Shown here: positions 9,378 to 18,139 of the stretch, piece after piece
How the letters are laid out: each line of letters begins with the position of its first letter
Numbering within the stretch: the first letter of the stretch is position 1
From: Clostridium prolinivorans
GTDB lineage: Bacteria > Bacillota > Clostridia > Clostridiales > Clostridiaceae
NCBI RefSeq assembly: GCF_004011155.1
Contig: NZ_RJWG01000001.1
Coordinates: 497,189-561,188, forward strand
Length of the DNA stretch: 64,000 nucleotides
Reading direction: 5' to 3'
Position numbers and translations under genes: made by a program
Notes under the pieces: generated by a model
What the model saw: the letters and a program-made list of their open reading frames with translations, nothing else
Databases searched by the model: none
Told to the model about the DNA's origin: nothing

Positions 9378-10535
9378 TTATATATTATCTTCTGTTGCAA
9401 GTTTAAAACCTTCAACCAACACATCATCATTAAGTTCAATAAGAAGACATCTCTCTCCATTTGTTCCTTTTACTTGTTTTATACTACTTAAATTTTTAGG
9501 ATTTACACTTATTGATATATCTTCGTTCCACACTTTTAATGATTTTGATTTAAAATTAGGAACTATATTCTTAGCAGAAAATTTATAATCTTTCCCACAA
9601 CTTTCGTCAAAAACTTTATCTAAAACTTCAACATCTTTAGCTCCAATATCTTTCAAAATATTTTTAATGTCATTTAACCCTATATTAATTTCTTCATCTT
9701 CATCAGAAAAATTTTCTATATCAGTTATCCTTGAATATATATCTTCAATAACTTCTGTTTTTATACTTTCACCAACTACAGTTTTTACTATATCTATAAA
9801 ACAATTTTTTTCTTCCTCTGCAGTTAATTTCATGCTACAATTTAGAACATTTTCTATAAATTTATAATTTAATTCTTTTGGCTTAGAATTATAAAATAAA
9901 ATTTTATTTATATCAGAATATCCATTGTCAAATGAAGGAAACATAAATCCCTCAATAGGATTATTAAAGTTTATAACAGTATCTAATATATTGCTTGCTT
10001 TAAACTCTTTTTCTTCAAAATTAAAAACTACAGTTTTTTTAAAAGGTTCAACTTTATTAATACTTTCCATAATAAAAGGAAGAGACTGAACTATATCATC
10101 TTCTCCATCTATTTCAGTTTTATTTTTATTATTGCTAGGTTTCCAATATTCTCCTTTTACAAAAGTAATAACTATATCTGAATCGTATATATAGTTTTTT
10201 AAAATTTTATCTATAATTTTATTTGCATATTCTATGTAAAAATTTTTATCTTGACTTTTTAACATATTATTTAAAATCAATTGTGTTTCATTAGGGTTAT
10301 CTTTAAATTCTAGCTCAAATAATTTTGTATCTAAATTCCCTCCAAGTATCTTTTTAAAGTTATTAAAATAAAAATCTTGCATTTCACTATCTAGCATTTG
10401 AAAATGATTTAAATTATTATAAATTATTGCTCCATTATCTTTTTTTAAATATACCGAATAAATTTCGTTAATATTTAATATAGCACTATCTGCCTTAAGC
10501 TCTTTCTTCATTCTATTTAATTCTTTTTTATTCAT
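9378..10535 (-). CDS. DUF4317 family protein
   Basis: A 385-residue soluble protein beginning MNKKELNRMKKELKADS, the typical opening of the DUF4317 family found in Firmicutes. No catalytic motif or membrane segment is visible. It is rich in Glu, Asn and Lys, with few aromatic residues outside a GFMFPSFDNGYSDINKILFY stretch in the middle. GGGGGAA precedes the ATG. It is a single-gene unit. Function unknown. Confidence 0.75.
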   Translation of the reverse strand: MNKKELNRMKKELKADSAILNINEIYSVYLKKDNGAIIYNNLNHFQMLDSEMQDFYFNNFKKILGGNLDTKLFELEFKDNPNETQLILNNMLKSQDKNFYIEYANKIIDKILKNYIYDSDIVITFVKGEYWKPSNNKNKTEIDGEDDIVQSLPFIMESINKVEPFKKTVVFNFEEKEFKASNILDTVINFNNPIEGFMFPSFDNGYSDINKILFYNSKPKELNYKFIENVLNCSMKLTAEEEKNCFIDIVKTVVGESIKTEVIEDIYSRITDIENFSDEDEEINIGLNDIKNILKDIGAKDVEVLDKVFDESCGKDYKFSAKNIVPNFKSKSLKVWNEDISISVNPKNLSSIKQVKGTNGERCLLIELNDDVLVEGFKLATEDNI

Positions 10536-10778
10536 TAGTATTCCCCCATATTAAAAGCTTGTCTAATTAATTATTATACAATGATTAACCTACAATAAGC
10601 TGTAAATTAATTCCCACTATACAATTTATAGAGTTCCTAAATTTCTATTATATCTATATATAATGGTCAACATTTAATAAAAAGACTTTTGGTAAGCTAA
10701 TCATACAATAATTTTAAAATTAATTAATATATTTATTTACTTTTTATTTATAAATTTTTTAGAAATTTATAAATTACG

Positions 10779-11555
10779 TTAATAAGCATAAGGAATATAA
10801 ACTTTAGTTCCCTTAGGAATATTGTAATAAATCCAACGTGCATCAGGTATTCCCAATCTAATACAACCATGAGATGAAGGCTGTCCTAAATTAGGATTTG
10901 TAACTTTATGATTTTTATCCATAGGAACTGTATGAAATAAATAATTACCATAAAATTGTGTATAAGTTTCAGCACCTTCTTTATATTTTTCATTAAAAAA
11001 CCATTTGCCTTTTGATTTAACTGTATATTGTCCTGTTACTGTTGGATGTTTTGATAATCCTCCAGAACATATAAACGATTTAGTTAATTTCCATTTATTC
11101 TTGCTACCTTGAAATATATATGTAGTTTGAGGTCTTGATTTTAAATCCACATATATTAAATACTTAGTGCTAGAAGACAAATTCTTATTATTAACTATTT
11201 GTTCAGGTGTATTTTTCGAAACATCAGATTTTTTTATAGTTGTTGCATTATTTTTCTTTACTACTTTTTCAGTCTGTTTTTGCTCCTCTGTTTTTAAATT
11301 TTGCTTAAGTTTAGTTTCTGATTCTTGTTCATCCTCTAATTCTTTTTTTATGTTATCTTCTTCTATTTTGGGATTTTCTTTTTCTTCTTGCTGTTCTTTT
11401 GCTAGTGATTTATCATTTAATTTATTAGCATCTGAGCTTTGTTTAATCTCTGTATTTAAATTAGCTGTTGCTATATTGTTAATAGACTTAGTATCACAAT
11501 TTGTCAATAACATTGCAGCAGCAATTAAAAATAATATTTTTATTTTTTTGTACAT
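10779..11555 (-). CDS. L,D-transpeptidase (YkuD) lipoprotein
   Basis: A 258-residue secreted lipoprotein. The signal peptide ends in the lipobox LLTNC with the lipidated Cys at residue 20. A highly charged, probably extended linker (about 30-125) carries it across the envelope. The C-terminal YkuD domain contains HTVPMDKNH and the catalytic SHGCIRLG motif. Such enzymes make 3-3 cross-links in peptidoglycan or anchor proteins to it. The intervals on both sides (10536-10778 and 11556-11745) are AT-rich, with no further gene seen. Confidence 0.92.
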   Translation of the reverse strand: MYKKIKILFLIAAAMLLTNCDTKSINNIATANLNTEIKQSSDANKLNDKSLAKEQQEEKENPKIEEDNIKKELEDEQESETKLKQNLKTEEQKQTEKVVKKNNATTIKKSDVSKNTPEQIVNNKNLSSSTKYLIYVDLKSRPQTTYIFQGSKNKWKLTKSFICSGGLSKHPTVTGQYTVKSKGKWFFNEKYKEGAETYTQFYGNYLFHTVPMDKNHKVTNPNLGQPSSHGCIRLGIPDARWIYYNIPKGTKVYIPYAY

Positions 11556-11745
11556 ATTGTTACTAATCTCTCCTTTAGTTATTAAATAAAAAAAGTTATA
11601 TTATAGTGATATTAACAATAATTTTAATAAATATATTTACATTTATTTTATATATTTACACTTTTCTTACAGAATACCTATACTTTTCTTAATACCTACA
11701 AAATTTACATTAACATAAATTTATAATTTCATCAATATATGTAAA

Positions 11746-11796
11746 TAAAAAAAGTTCATACGTTTAGTTAAAAATAACTAAAAATCGTATGAACTA
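11746..11796 (-). terminator. Terminator downstream of tRNA-Leu(GAG)
   Basis: On the minus strand AGTTCATACG, then a second arm AGTTA, pairs with TAACT and CGTATGAACT and is followed by seven T residues. It lies about 50 nt beyond the CCA end of the tRNA, so it ends that transcript. Confidence 0.7.
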
Positions 11797-11847
11797 CTTT
11801 AACATTAGAAGCTAAAAAAGTCCCTAAAATATAAAATATTAATAAAA

Positions 11848-11930
11848 TGGTGCGAGAGACGGGACTTGAACCCGTACGGTCTCCCACACGCCCCTCAAAC
11901 GTGCGCGTCTGCCGATTCCGCCACTCTCGC
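11848..11930 (-). tRNA. tRNA-Leu (anticodon GAG)
   Basis: A class II tRNA with acceptor stem GCGAGAG/CTCTCGC, encoded ACCA end, a long variable arm and the T-loop GGTTCAAGTCC. The anticodon stem CACGT/GCGTG encloses the loop TTGAGGG, giving anticodon GAG for CUC/CUU leucine codons. A clear promoter lies upstream and a terminator downstream, so it is a single-tRNA unit. Confidence 0.95.
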
Positions 11931-12002
11931 ATATTTTGCTAGATTTATGCACGTGTATTTTAATAACTCTCGAACATGTTGACTATATCTTTTACACGTA
12001 TA

Positions 12003-12031
12003 ATTATATACAGTTTCCAATGCTTTTGCAA
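12003..12031 (-). promoter_or_regulatory. Promoter of tRNA-Leu(GAG)
   Basis: On the minus strand, -35 TTGCAA (12026-12031) and -10 TATAAT (12003-12008) are separated by 17 bp. The predicted start is about 65 nt before the mature tRNA end. Confidence 0.7.
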
Positions 12032-12046
12032 GTATTTTTTAAAATT

Positions 12047-12075
12047 ATAAGAGAGATTTTTTATATCTCTCTTAT
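12047..12075 (-). terminator. Terminator of the transglycosylase operon
   Basis: ATAAGAGAGAT (12047-12057) pairs with ATCTCTCTTAT (12065-12075) around a short loop. It follows the lytic transglycosylase gene by about 100 nt on the minus strand and is followed by an AT-rich tract. Confidence 0.65.
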
Positions 12076-12178
12076 CTAAATAGACTTAAGTATTTGTTTA
12101 TTATAATTAAAAAACTGTAATAATTTGTATTAAATACTTTTACTATATTAGAAAAAATATTAATATTATACTGAACTT

Positions 12179-12742
12179 TTATCCTTTTTCCAAAGATTTA
12201 TATAAAAATTTATATATATTATAATTTACCTTAACCTTCTTTATGTATTCATCTGTTTCTTTAAATGGTATATAATAAAGATTTTTACCATCTTTAGAAT
12301 GGTCACTGCTTGAAAGCCACTTTTGCACATTACCTCTTCCACCATTATAGGCTGCTAAAACTAAATTTATGTCTCCATTAAATTCTTTTTTTAGATTATC
12401 TATATACCAACATCCCATTTTTATATTAAATTCTGGATCTAAAAGCATATTTTCTTCATAATCCTGTATACCCATTTCTTTTGCAGCCCATTGTGCAGTT
12501 GAAGGTGTAATTTGCATTAATCCATACGCATCTTTATTAGATTTTGCATCTGGTTTAAAATTGCTTTCAGTTTTAATTACTGCAGCTACCAAATAAGGAC
12601 TTAAAGAATATTCTTTAGAATATTTTATTATGTGGTTGGCAAACTTTAATGGGAAAAAAAGTTTAGCTAAATAATATAAATTTATAAAAATAAGAATAAC
12701 TATTAACGCACTAAAAGAACGCATAATAACTTTGAACTTCAT
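12179..12742 (-). CDS. Lytic transglycosylase (SLT domain)
   Basis: A 187-residue membrane-anchored lytic transglycosylase. Residues about 9-30 form an N-terminal anchor, and the rest is a single SLT catalytic domain. The catalytic Glu lies in VAAVIKTESNF, followed by YGLMQITPSTAQ and the AAYNGG motif of the goose-lysozyme-like fold. It would cleave peptidoglycan between MurNAc and GlcNAc, making 1,6-anhydroMurNAc. It follows coaE by 12 nt and is co-transcribed with it, a pairing seen in other clostridia. Confidence 0.92.
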   Translation of the reverse strand: MKFKVIMRSFSALIVILIFINLYYLAKLFFPLKFANHIIKYSKEYSLSPYLVAAVIKTESNFKPDAKSNKDAYGLMQITPSTAQWAAKEMGIQDYEENMLLDPEFNIKMGCWYIDNLKKEFNGDINLVLAAYNGGRGNVQKWLSSSDHSKDGKNLYYIPFKETDEYIKKVKVNYNIYKFLYKSLEKG

Positions 12743-12754
12743 TTCTTATACCCT

Positions 12755-13348
12755 CTATGTCAAAATTTTTTTTAATACTTCTTCAACCTGTTCTTTTGTG
12801 TGTATTAAGGTTTTTGTATTATCTATAATAAAATCTACATAATTTTTCTTTTTATCTAAAGGCATTTGCATTTTTATTCTATCTTTTATGAGATCTTCAC
12901 TTAATAAATCTCTATATTTCACTCGTTTTATCTGTGTATTTTCATCTACCCATACCAATATATTATAATCCATATATTTATGCAAACCCACTTCAATTAA
13001 AGTTGGAGCATCAACTATACATAGTTTAGCCCCTTTTTTATTATATTGTTCAATTTGATCAAATATTTCTTTTTTAATATAAGGTAATGTTATATCTTCT
13101 AACTTTTGCTTAAGAGATTGCTCTTTAAAAACATAATTCCCTAATTCTCTTCTTTTTAAATTCCCTTTTTCATCAAAAAATTTTTCTCCAAATTGAATTT
13201 TTATATTATAAAGTGTTTCTGGATACTTAAAAAGTATATCTCTGGCAATTATATCTGCATCTATTATAGGATACCCATATCCTTTTAAAATATTAGATAC
13301 AGTACTTTTCCCACTTCCTATGCCTCCAGTCAATCCAATCTTAATCAT
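12755..13348 (-). CDS. coaE: Dephospho-CoA kinase
   Basis: The enzyme phosphorylates the 3'-hydroxyl of dephospho-CoA in the last step of coenzyme A synthesis. The 197-residue protein opens with the P-loop GLTGGIGSGKST, followed by DADIIARD and the conserved VVDAPTL-like segment (CIVDAPTLIEVG). It lies 81 nt after polA and 12 nt before the transglycosylase gene. Confidence 0.96.
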   Translation of the reverse strand: MIKIGLTGGIGSGKSTVSNILKGYGYPIIDADIIARDILFKYPETLYNIKIQFGEKFFDEKGNLKRRELGNYVFKEQSLKQKLEDITLPYIKKEIFDQIEQYNKKGAKLCIVDAPTLIEVGLHKYMDYNILVWVDENTQIKRVKYRDLLSEDLIKDRIKMQMPLDKKKNYVDFIIDNTKTLIHTKEQVEEVLKKILT

Positions 13349-13429
13349 ATTATCACCACAATTTTAATTAAAATTAATATTTAAATGATTAAATTTGTTT
13401 AAATAACTAACAAAATATTAATATATTAA

Positions 13430-16060
13430 TTATTTAGCTTCATACCAATTTTTACCTATATTTATATCTACCTCTAAAGGAACTTTTAGTTCTAAAACTT
13501 TTTCCATTTCATTTTTTACTATATTTTTAACTTTTTCTAATTCATCTTTATATACATTAATTATAAGTTCATCATGAACCTGAAGTATTAATGTACTCTT
13601 TAAGTGCTGCTTTTTTAGTTCATTATAAACATTAACCATCGCAAGCTTTATAATATCTGCAGCACTACCCTGTATAGGAGTATTCATTGCTAATCTTTCG
13701 CCTAAAGCTCTAACTACTTTATTAGAAGATTTTATTTCAGGTATATATCGTCTTCTATTTAAAATAGTAGTAACAAAAGATTTTTCTTTTGCTAAATTAA
13801 TTATATCTTCCATATATTTTTTTACATTAGGATATCTTTCAAAATAGGTATCTATATAAGTTTTAGCTTCTTTTTTAGTTATTTTAAGATCTTTAGCCAA
13901 ACTAAATTCACCTATTCCATACACAATACCAAAATTTACAGCTTTGGCTCTACTTCTCATAATTGGAGTAACTTCTTCTATCGGAACTTTAAATACTTCA
14001 GAAGCAGTTTTAGTATGTATATCATTATGATTAATAAACGCATCTATAAGATTTTCATCATTAGCTATATGAGCAAGTACTCTTAATTCTATTTGAGAAT
14101 AATCTGCTGATAATATTAAACACTCATCATTATTTGGAACAAATACCTTTCTTATCTCTTTCCCAAGTTCATATTTTATAGGTATATTTTGTAAATTAGG
14201 TTCAGTACTAGATAATCTACCTGTTGTTGTTACTGTTTGATTAAAACTTGAATGTATTTTTCCATCTTCGTCTATAACATTTTTTAATCCTTCTACATAT
14301 GTAGAATATAATTTTGTAAGCTGTCTATAATATACTATTTTATCTATTATAGGATGCTTATCAGATAATTCTTCCAATACTTCAGCATTTGTTGAATACC
14401 CAGTTTTTGTTTTTTTGATAACAGGAAGATCTAATTTTTCAAATAAAATTTTACCAAGCTGCTTTGGCGAATTTATATTAAATTCTTCTCCTGCTAAATC
14501 ATATATCTCTTTTTGAACTAAATTTATTTCATTTTTAAACTTTTCTCCAAGTTCATCAAGTATTGCACTTTCAACTTTAAATCCTTCAGCTTCCATAGAA
14601 GCTAATATTTCAGTTAATGGTTGTTCAACTTCATAAAGAAGTTTTTCCATATTATACTCTGTTATCTTAGAAGAAAGTATTTCTTTTAATTCTTCAAGAT
14701 ACGATGTCATTTTTATTTTAAGCTCATCACCATTTTCTTTAATATCTGTTTTTAAATATTCTTGTATAAGAGTTAAAAGTTCATATTCCCCTTTTGATGA
14801 ATCAATTAAGTAAGCTGCTATTTTCACATCAAAAATAAAGCCTTTTATATTTATTCCTAATTTATTAAATGATATATATGAAATTTTATTATCATAACTA
14901 ATTTTGTGTATATCTTCATTTTCAAATATCATCTTTAAAAAATATATTGTATTTTTTTCATCTATTTGAAGAAGTTTATTTATCATTATTATATAATTTT
15001 TATTTTGAGATTTCATATATATTTTATCTATTTCCATTTTTGAATATATATTAGGATTTAAAATATCAATAGTAAAATATATATTTTCTTTTATATATTC
15101 AATTATACTTTTTAACTTTTCTATACTATCTATGTATTCAAACTCTATTTTATTTTTATCATATAAATCTAAATCTTTCATTTCATAATTTCCCTTTGGA
15201 AGTTTATCAATTAAAGATTTAAATTGAAGCTTGAAAAACATTTTCTTAATTCCTTCAATATCAAAATTATCTTTTGATTTAATTGAATCTAAGTTTATCT
15301 CAATTGGGACATTTGTCATTATAGTTGCAAGTTTTTTACTAAAAATTGCTTGTTCACTATATTCCATTAAATTTTGTCTTATTTTATTCCCGCTAATATT
15401 ATCTATATTTTCTAAAACATTTTCTATACTTTTATATTGTGAAATAAGCTTAAAAGCAGTTTTTTCACCAATACCAGGTACTCCTGGTATGTTATCAGAA
15501 GCATCTCCCATAAGGCCTTTAACATCTATATACTCTTTTGGAGTTACTCCAAATTCTTGTATCATTCTATTTTTGTCATATATTTCTTTTTCACTCATGC
15601 CTTTTTTGGTAATTACTACTTTTATATTATCTGTTGCAAGTTGAAGAGCATCTCTATCTCCAGTTACTATATAAACTTCTATTCCTTTACTTTCAGCAAA
15701 TACAGCTAAAGTACCTATTAAATCATCTGCCTCAAATCCGTCTATTTCAAAAATATCTATAGCTAAAAGATTAAGTAATTCTTTAAGAACAGGAAATTGT
15801 TCATTAAGTTCCTCTGGCATCTTCTTTCTTCCAGCCTTATAATCTTTAAAATTTTCATGCCTAAATGTAGGTGCTTTTCTATCAAAAGTACAAACTATAT
15901 AATCTGGCTTTATTTCTTCTTTCATCTTAAATAACATATTCATAAATCCATAAAGAGCATTTGTATGCAGTCCCTCACTATTTGTAAGCATTGGAAGAGC
16001 GTAAAATGCTCTATTCATTAAACTATTTCCATCTAAAATTAGTAATTTTTCTTTTGTCAC
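13430..16060 (-). CDS. polA: DNA polymerase I
   Basis: A 876-residue family A polymerase used in Okazaki-fragment processing and repair. The open frame can begin at 16093, but GGGAGAGG directly before a GTG at 16060 makes GTG the likely start, and the product then begins VTKEKLLILDGNS as in other PolA proteins. Domains: 5'-3' exonuclease (about 1-290, with GLMGDASDNIPGVPGIGEKTA), a degraded 3'-5' exonuclease region (about 300-460) lacking the DxE pair, and the polymerase domain with motif A DYSQIELRVLAHI, motif B around RAKAVNFGIVYG and motif C QVHDELI. It leads the polA-coaE-transglycosylase run. Confidence 0.95.
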   Translation of the reverse strand: MTKEKLLILDGNSLMNRAFYALPMLTNSEGLHTNALYGFMNMLFKMKEEIKPDYIVCTFDRKAPTFRHENFKDYKAGRKKMPEELNEQFPVLKELLNLLAIDIFEIDGFEADDLIGTLAVFAESKGIEVYIVTGDRDALQLATDNIKVVITKKGMSEKEIYDKNRMIQEFGVTPKEYIDVKGLMGDASDNIPGVPGIGEKTAFKLISQYKSIENVLENIDNISGNKIRQNLMEYSEQAIFSKKLATIMTNVPIEINLDSIKSKDNFDIEGIKKMFFKLQFKSLIDKLPKGNYEMKDLDLYDKNKIEFEYIDSIEKLKSIIEYIKENIYFTIDILNPNIYSKMEIDKIYMKSQNKNYIIMINKLLQIDEKNTIYFLKMIFENEDIHKISYDNKISYISFNKLGINIKGFIFDVKIAAYLIDSSKGEYELLTLIQEYLKTDIKENGDELKIKMTSYLEELKEILSSKITEYNMEKLLYEVEQPLTEILASMEAEGFKVESAILDELGEKFKNEINLVQKEIYDLAGEEFNINSPKQLGKILFEKLDLPVIKKTKTGYSTNAEVLEELSDKHPIIDKIVYYRQLTKLYSTYVEGLKNVIDEDGKIHSSFNQTVTTTGRLSSTEPNLQNIPIKYELGKEIRKVFVPNNDECLILSADYSQIELRVLAHIANDENLIDAFINHNDIHTKTASEVFKVPIEEVTPIMRSRAKAVNFGIVYGIGEFSLAKDLKITKKEAKTYIDTYFERYPNVKKYMEDIINLAKEKSFVTTILNRRRYIPEIKSSNKVVRALGERLAMNTPIQGSAADIIKLAMVNVYNELKKQHLKSTLILQVHDELIINVYKDELEKVKNIVKNEMEKVLELKVPLEVDINIGKNWYEAK

Positions 16061-16392
16061 AATAATCCTCTCCCAAATTTTTATTATAAACATAAAGTCA
16101 TTTGTTTATAATAATTTATATATTATAAAGTGAATAATACTTTATATTATAATAAAAATAATTTTCTAAATATAATATTATTTAATATAAAACATAAAAA
16201 CTAAATATAAATATAGTAATATATTTACTCTTTATAAAAATTTTGTCTTACATCTTAAATAAATTTTATCTTACATCCAACATTTTACCATTAAATTAAC
16301 TATAAACAAAGCTTTTAAATATTTTAATTTTTTAAATTCCTTTTCTATTGCATTTTTTTTTAAACTATGTTAGTATTATTTATGTAATTTTT
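16061..16392. other. Divergent intergenic region between polA and tRNA-Leu(CAA)
   Basis: About 330 nt of very AT-rich DNA separates polA (minus) from the tRNA (plus). It holds the polA ribosome binding site and presumably its promoter. A weak promoter for the tRNA may be TTGCAT (16348-16353) with TAGTAT (16371-16376) at 17-bp spacing. No open frame or structured RNA is supported. Confidence 0.4.
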
Positions 16393-16474
<82 letters not shown>

Positions 16475-16527
16475 TAAATATTATAAAATAAAGACTAGCA
16501 TCGCTAGTCTTTATTTTATAATATTTA
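16475..16527. terminator. 25-bp bidirectional terminator
   Basis: A perfect 25-bp inverted repeat (16475-16499 with 16503-16527) closes a 3-nt loop, ATC. It begins directly after the tRNA CCA end. Its right arm contains the stop codon (16525-16527) of the first small minus-strand gene, so one element appears to end both convergent transcripts. Confidence 0.75.
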
Positions 16528-16641
16528 ATAAGTTTCATTAAGTGTTCTTCTGCGTGGTCCTTTTTCTTCTTTTTCTTCTCTAATATCAACTCTATTGGGT
16601 TCTTTATTCTTTGCTTTATGCTTATTTTTTTCTTTAGTCAA
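16525..16641 (-). CDS. Small lysine/arginine-rich protein, 38 aa
   Basis: This 38-residue frame uses a TTG start preceded by GGAGAG at a spacing of 7. The product begins MTKEKNKHKAKNKEP and ends KGPRRRTLNETY. Nearly half of it is charged, with no hydrophobic core, so it is probably unfolded unless bound to a partner such as nucleic acid. It is the last of four similar tiny genes in tandem on the minus strand. The stop codon lies inside the shared terminator. Function unknown. The ribosome binding site and the tandem context are the main support. Confidence 0.6.
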   Translation of the reverse strand: MTKEKNKHKAKNKEPNRVDIREEKEEKGPRRRTLNETY

Positions 16642-16660
16642 TTTTAAACTCTCCTTTATT

Positions 16661-16795
16661 TTATATTATAGGCTTCCCATTAAAATCTTCAAATGTAGAT
16701 GGATTTTTTTTATTGTTAAGTCTTCCCTTTGGTCTATCTAATTCATTTTTCTTGTTTTCTTTATTATTTGCTTTACTGTTTTTCTTATTAGTCAT
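16661..16795 (-). CDS. Small lysine/asparagine-rich protein, 44 aa
   Basis: An ATG-started 44-residue frame with AGAGGTG nine nt upstream. It begins MTNKKNSKANNKENKK, continues with RPKGRLNNKKN and ends FEDFNGKPII. Like its neighbours it is strongly basic with a short less-charged tail and no signal or membrane segment. It lies 19 nt before the 38-residue gene, with no promoter visible between them. Function unknown. Confidence 0.62.
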   Translation of the reverse strand: MTNKKNSKANNKENKKNELDRPKGRLNNKKNPSTFEDFNGKPII

Positions 16796-16810
16796 AGTAT
16801 ATACACCTCT

Positions 16811-16936
16811 TTATTCTATTCCATTAATTAATCCTTGTGTTTTATGCTTTTTCATTTCATCTTCATGAATAAGCTCTGGTTTCGATGGCTTTTTATTTTC
16901 CTTCTTAGTGGATTTTTTAGTTTCCCTATGTGTCAT
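16811..16936 (-). CDS. Small lysine-rich protein, 41 aa
   Basis: A 41-residue frame with ATG start and AGAGGTG upstream. It begins MTHRETKKSTKKENKKPSKP and ends HKTQGLINGIE. It has the same design as the adjacent tiny genes: a Lys/Glu-rich first half and a short, more neutral tail. It is separated by 15 nt from the 44-residue gene. Function unknown. A plus-strand frame that covers this DNA (16835-17092) lacks a ribosome binding site and is read as a shadow. Confidence 0.62.
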   Translation of the reverse strand: MTHRETKKSTKKENKKPSKPELIHEDEMKKHKTQGLINGIE

Positions 16937-16954
16937 GATTATTCACCTCTTTAT

Positions 16955-17086
16955 TTAATGTTTTTTCCCTGGATCATCAAATACTGCTCTAGAACTTTCA
17001 GCTTGAGGATCATGTTTTATATTTTTCTTTTTAAATCTCCCGTCTTCTTTTTTATTATTAAAAGTAACTTTCATTTTATTTTGCAT
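16955..17086 (-). CDS. Small basic protein, 43 aa
   Basis: A 43-residue frame with a strong GGGGAG site six nt before the ATG. It begins MQNKMKVTFNNKKEDGRFKK and contains KHDPQAESSRAVFDDPGKKH at the end. This tail is less repetitive than those of its neighbours and looks conserved rather than random; similar short proteins of unknown role occur in clostridial genomes as far as I recall. It is the first gene of the four-gene tandem. Confidence 0.65.
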   Translation of the reverse strand: MQNKMKVTFNNKKEDGRFKKKNIKHDPQAESSRAVFDDPGKKH

Positions 17087-17173
17087 ATTTAACTCCCCTT
17101 TCATTTATTAGATTTTCCAGTAAAAAAGCTTTTATTCTTAATAAATTATTACATTTTAATAAAACTATATATT

Positions 17174-18139
17174 TTAAGCTCCTAAGTTCTCTGTTTTAGA
17201 AGAGTATCTCCCGCATCTATCTCCAAAACATCCAATAGTAAAATTATCTTCTTTAATTTCAGCTACCTCGCACCTATTAGGGCAAAATTCACATTCAAAA
17301 CTTACAGTCTTAAAATCTCTATCTGCAATATTAAATCCTCTAAAATTAGATCTCCCTTTTTTATATACAGCATCTTTAGCAATTATAGCTGCACCTATTG
17401 CTCCCATCATGTTATAATGTTTAGGTACAATTACTTCAAAACCTAAATTTGACTCAAAAGCAGCTTTCATACCTTTATTAGCTGCAACTCCTCCTTGAAA
17501 AAATACTTTTTCTTTTATATCTTTACCTTTTCCAACATTATTTAAATAATTTCTTACTAATGCTTCACACAATCCTCTTATTATATCTGATGCATTATAT
17601 CCAAGCTGTTGTTTATGTATCATATCAGATTCCGCAAACACTGCACATCTGCCTGCAATTCTAACAGGATTTTGTGACATAAGCGCATATTCACCAAAAT
17701 GTTCTATAGGTATATCCAATCTTTCAGCTTGCCTGTCTAAAAAAGAACCTGTTCCTGCTGCACATACTGTATTCATAGCAAAATCAGTAACTACTCCATT
17801 ATTTAGTATTATAATTTTTGAGTCTTGTCCTCCAATTTCAATTATAGTTTTTACATCTTTATCCATAGAAAGTGCTGCTACTGCATGAGCAGTTATTTCG
17901 TTTTTAACTGCATCTCCACCAATAAGAGATGAACAAATATGTCTTCCACTTCCAGTAGTACCAACTCCTAATATATCCTTATCACTAAATTTATTTTTCA
18001 AAATTTTAAATCCTTCCTGTATAGCATTAATTGGTCTACCTTTTGTTTTTAAATAAATTTTTTCTACTACATTCATATTTTCATCTAAAACTACTAAATC
18101 CGTACTAACGGAACCAACATCAACTCCCAAATAATACAT
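17174..18139 (-). CDS. Acyl-CoA dehydratase activase (BadF/BadG/HgdC ATPase)
   Basis: An ASKHA-fold ATPase of the type that drives single-electron activation of 2-hydroxyacyl-CoA dehydratases and benzoyl-CoA reductases. The start at 18139 (321 residues) is set by GGAGAA six nt upstream; the longer frame only adds the ribosome binding site. The ATPase motifs GVDVGSVSTDLVV and EIGGQDSKIIIL are present. The two cysteines expected to bridge the [4Fe-4S] cluster lie in VCAAGTGSF and AGRCAVFAESD. An extra C-terminal cluster, CEFCPNRC plus two later Cys, resembles that of the long fused activase proteins. It overlaps the upstream gene by 20 nt. No dehydratase alpha/beta genes are in the window. Confidence 0.88.
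   Translation of the reverse strand: MYYLGVDVGSVSTDLVVLDENMNVVEKIYLKTKGRPINAIQEGFKILKNKFSDKDILGVGTTGSGRHICSSLIGGDAVKNEITAHAVAALSMDKDVKTIIEIGGQDSKIIILNNGVVTDFAMNTVCAAGTGSFLDRQAERLDIPIEHFGEYALMSQNPVRIAGRCAVFAESDMIHKQQLGYNASDIIRGLCEALVRNYLNNVGKGKDIKEKVFFQGGVAANKGMKAAFESNLGFEVIVPKHYNMMGAIGAAIIAKDAVYKKGRSNFRGFNIADRDFKTVSFECEFCPNRCEVAEIKEDNFTIGCFGDRCGRYSSKTENLGA

Noticed and set aside
16835-17092. Plus-strand 85-residue frame rich in Phe and Leu
   Set aside because: It is antisense to two small genes that have good ribosome binding sites; its hydrophobic look comes from their Lys codons read backwards.
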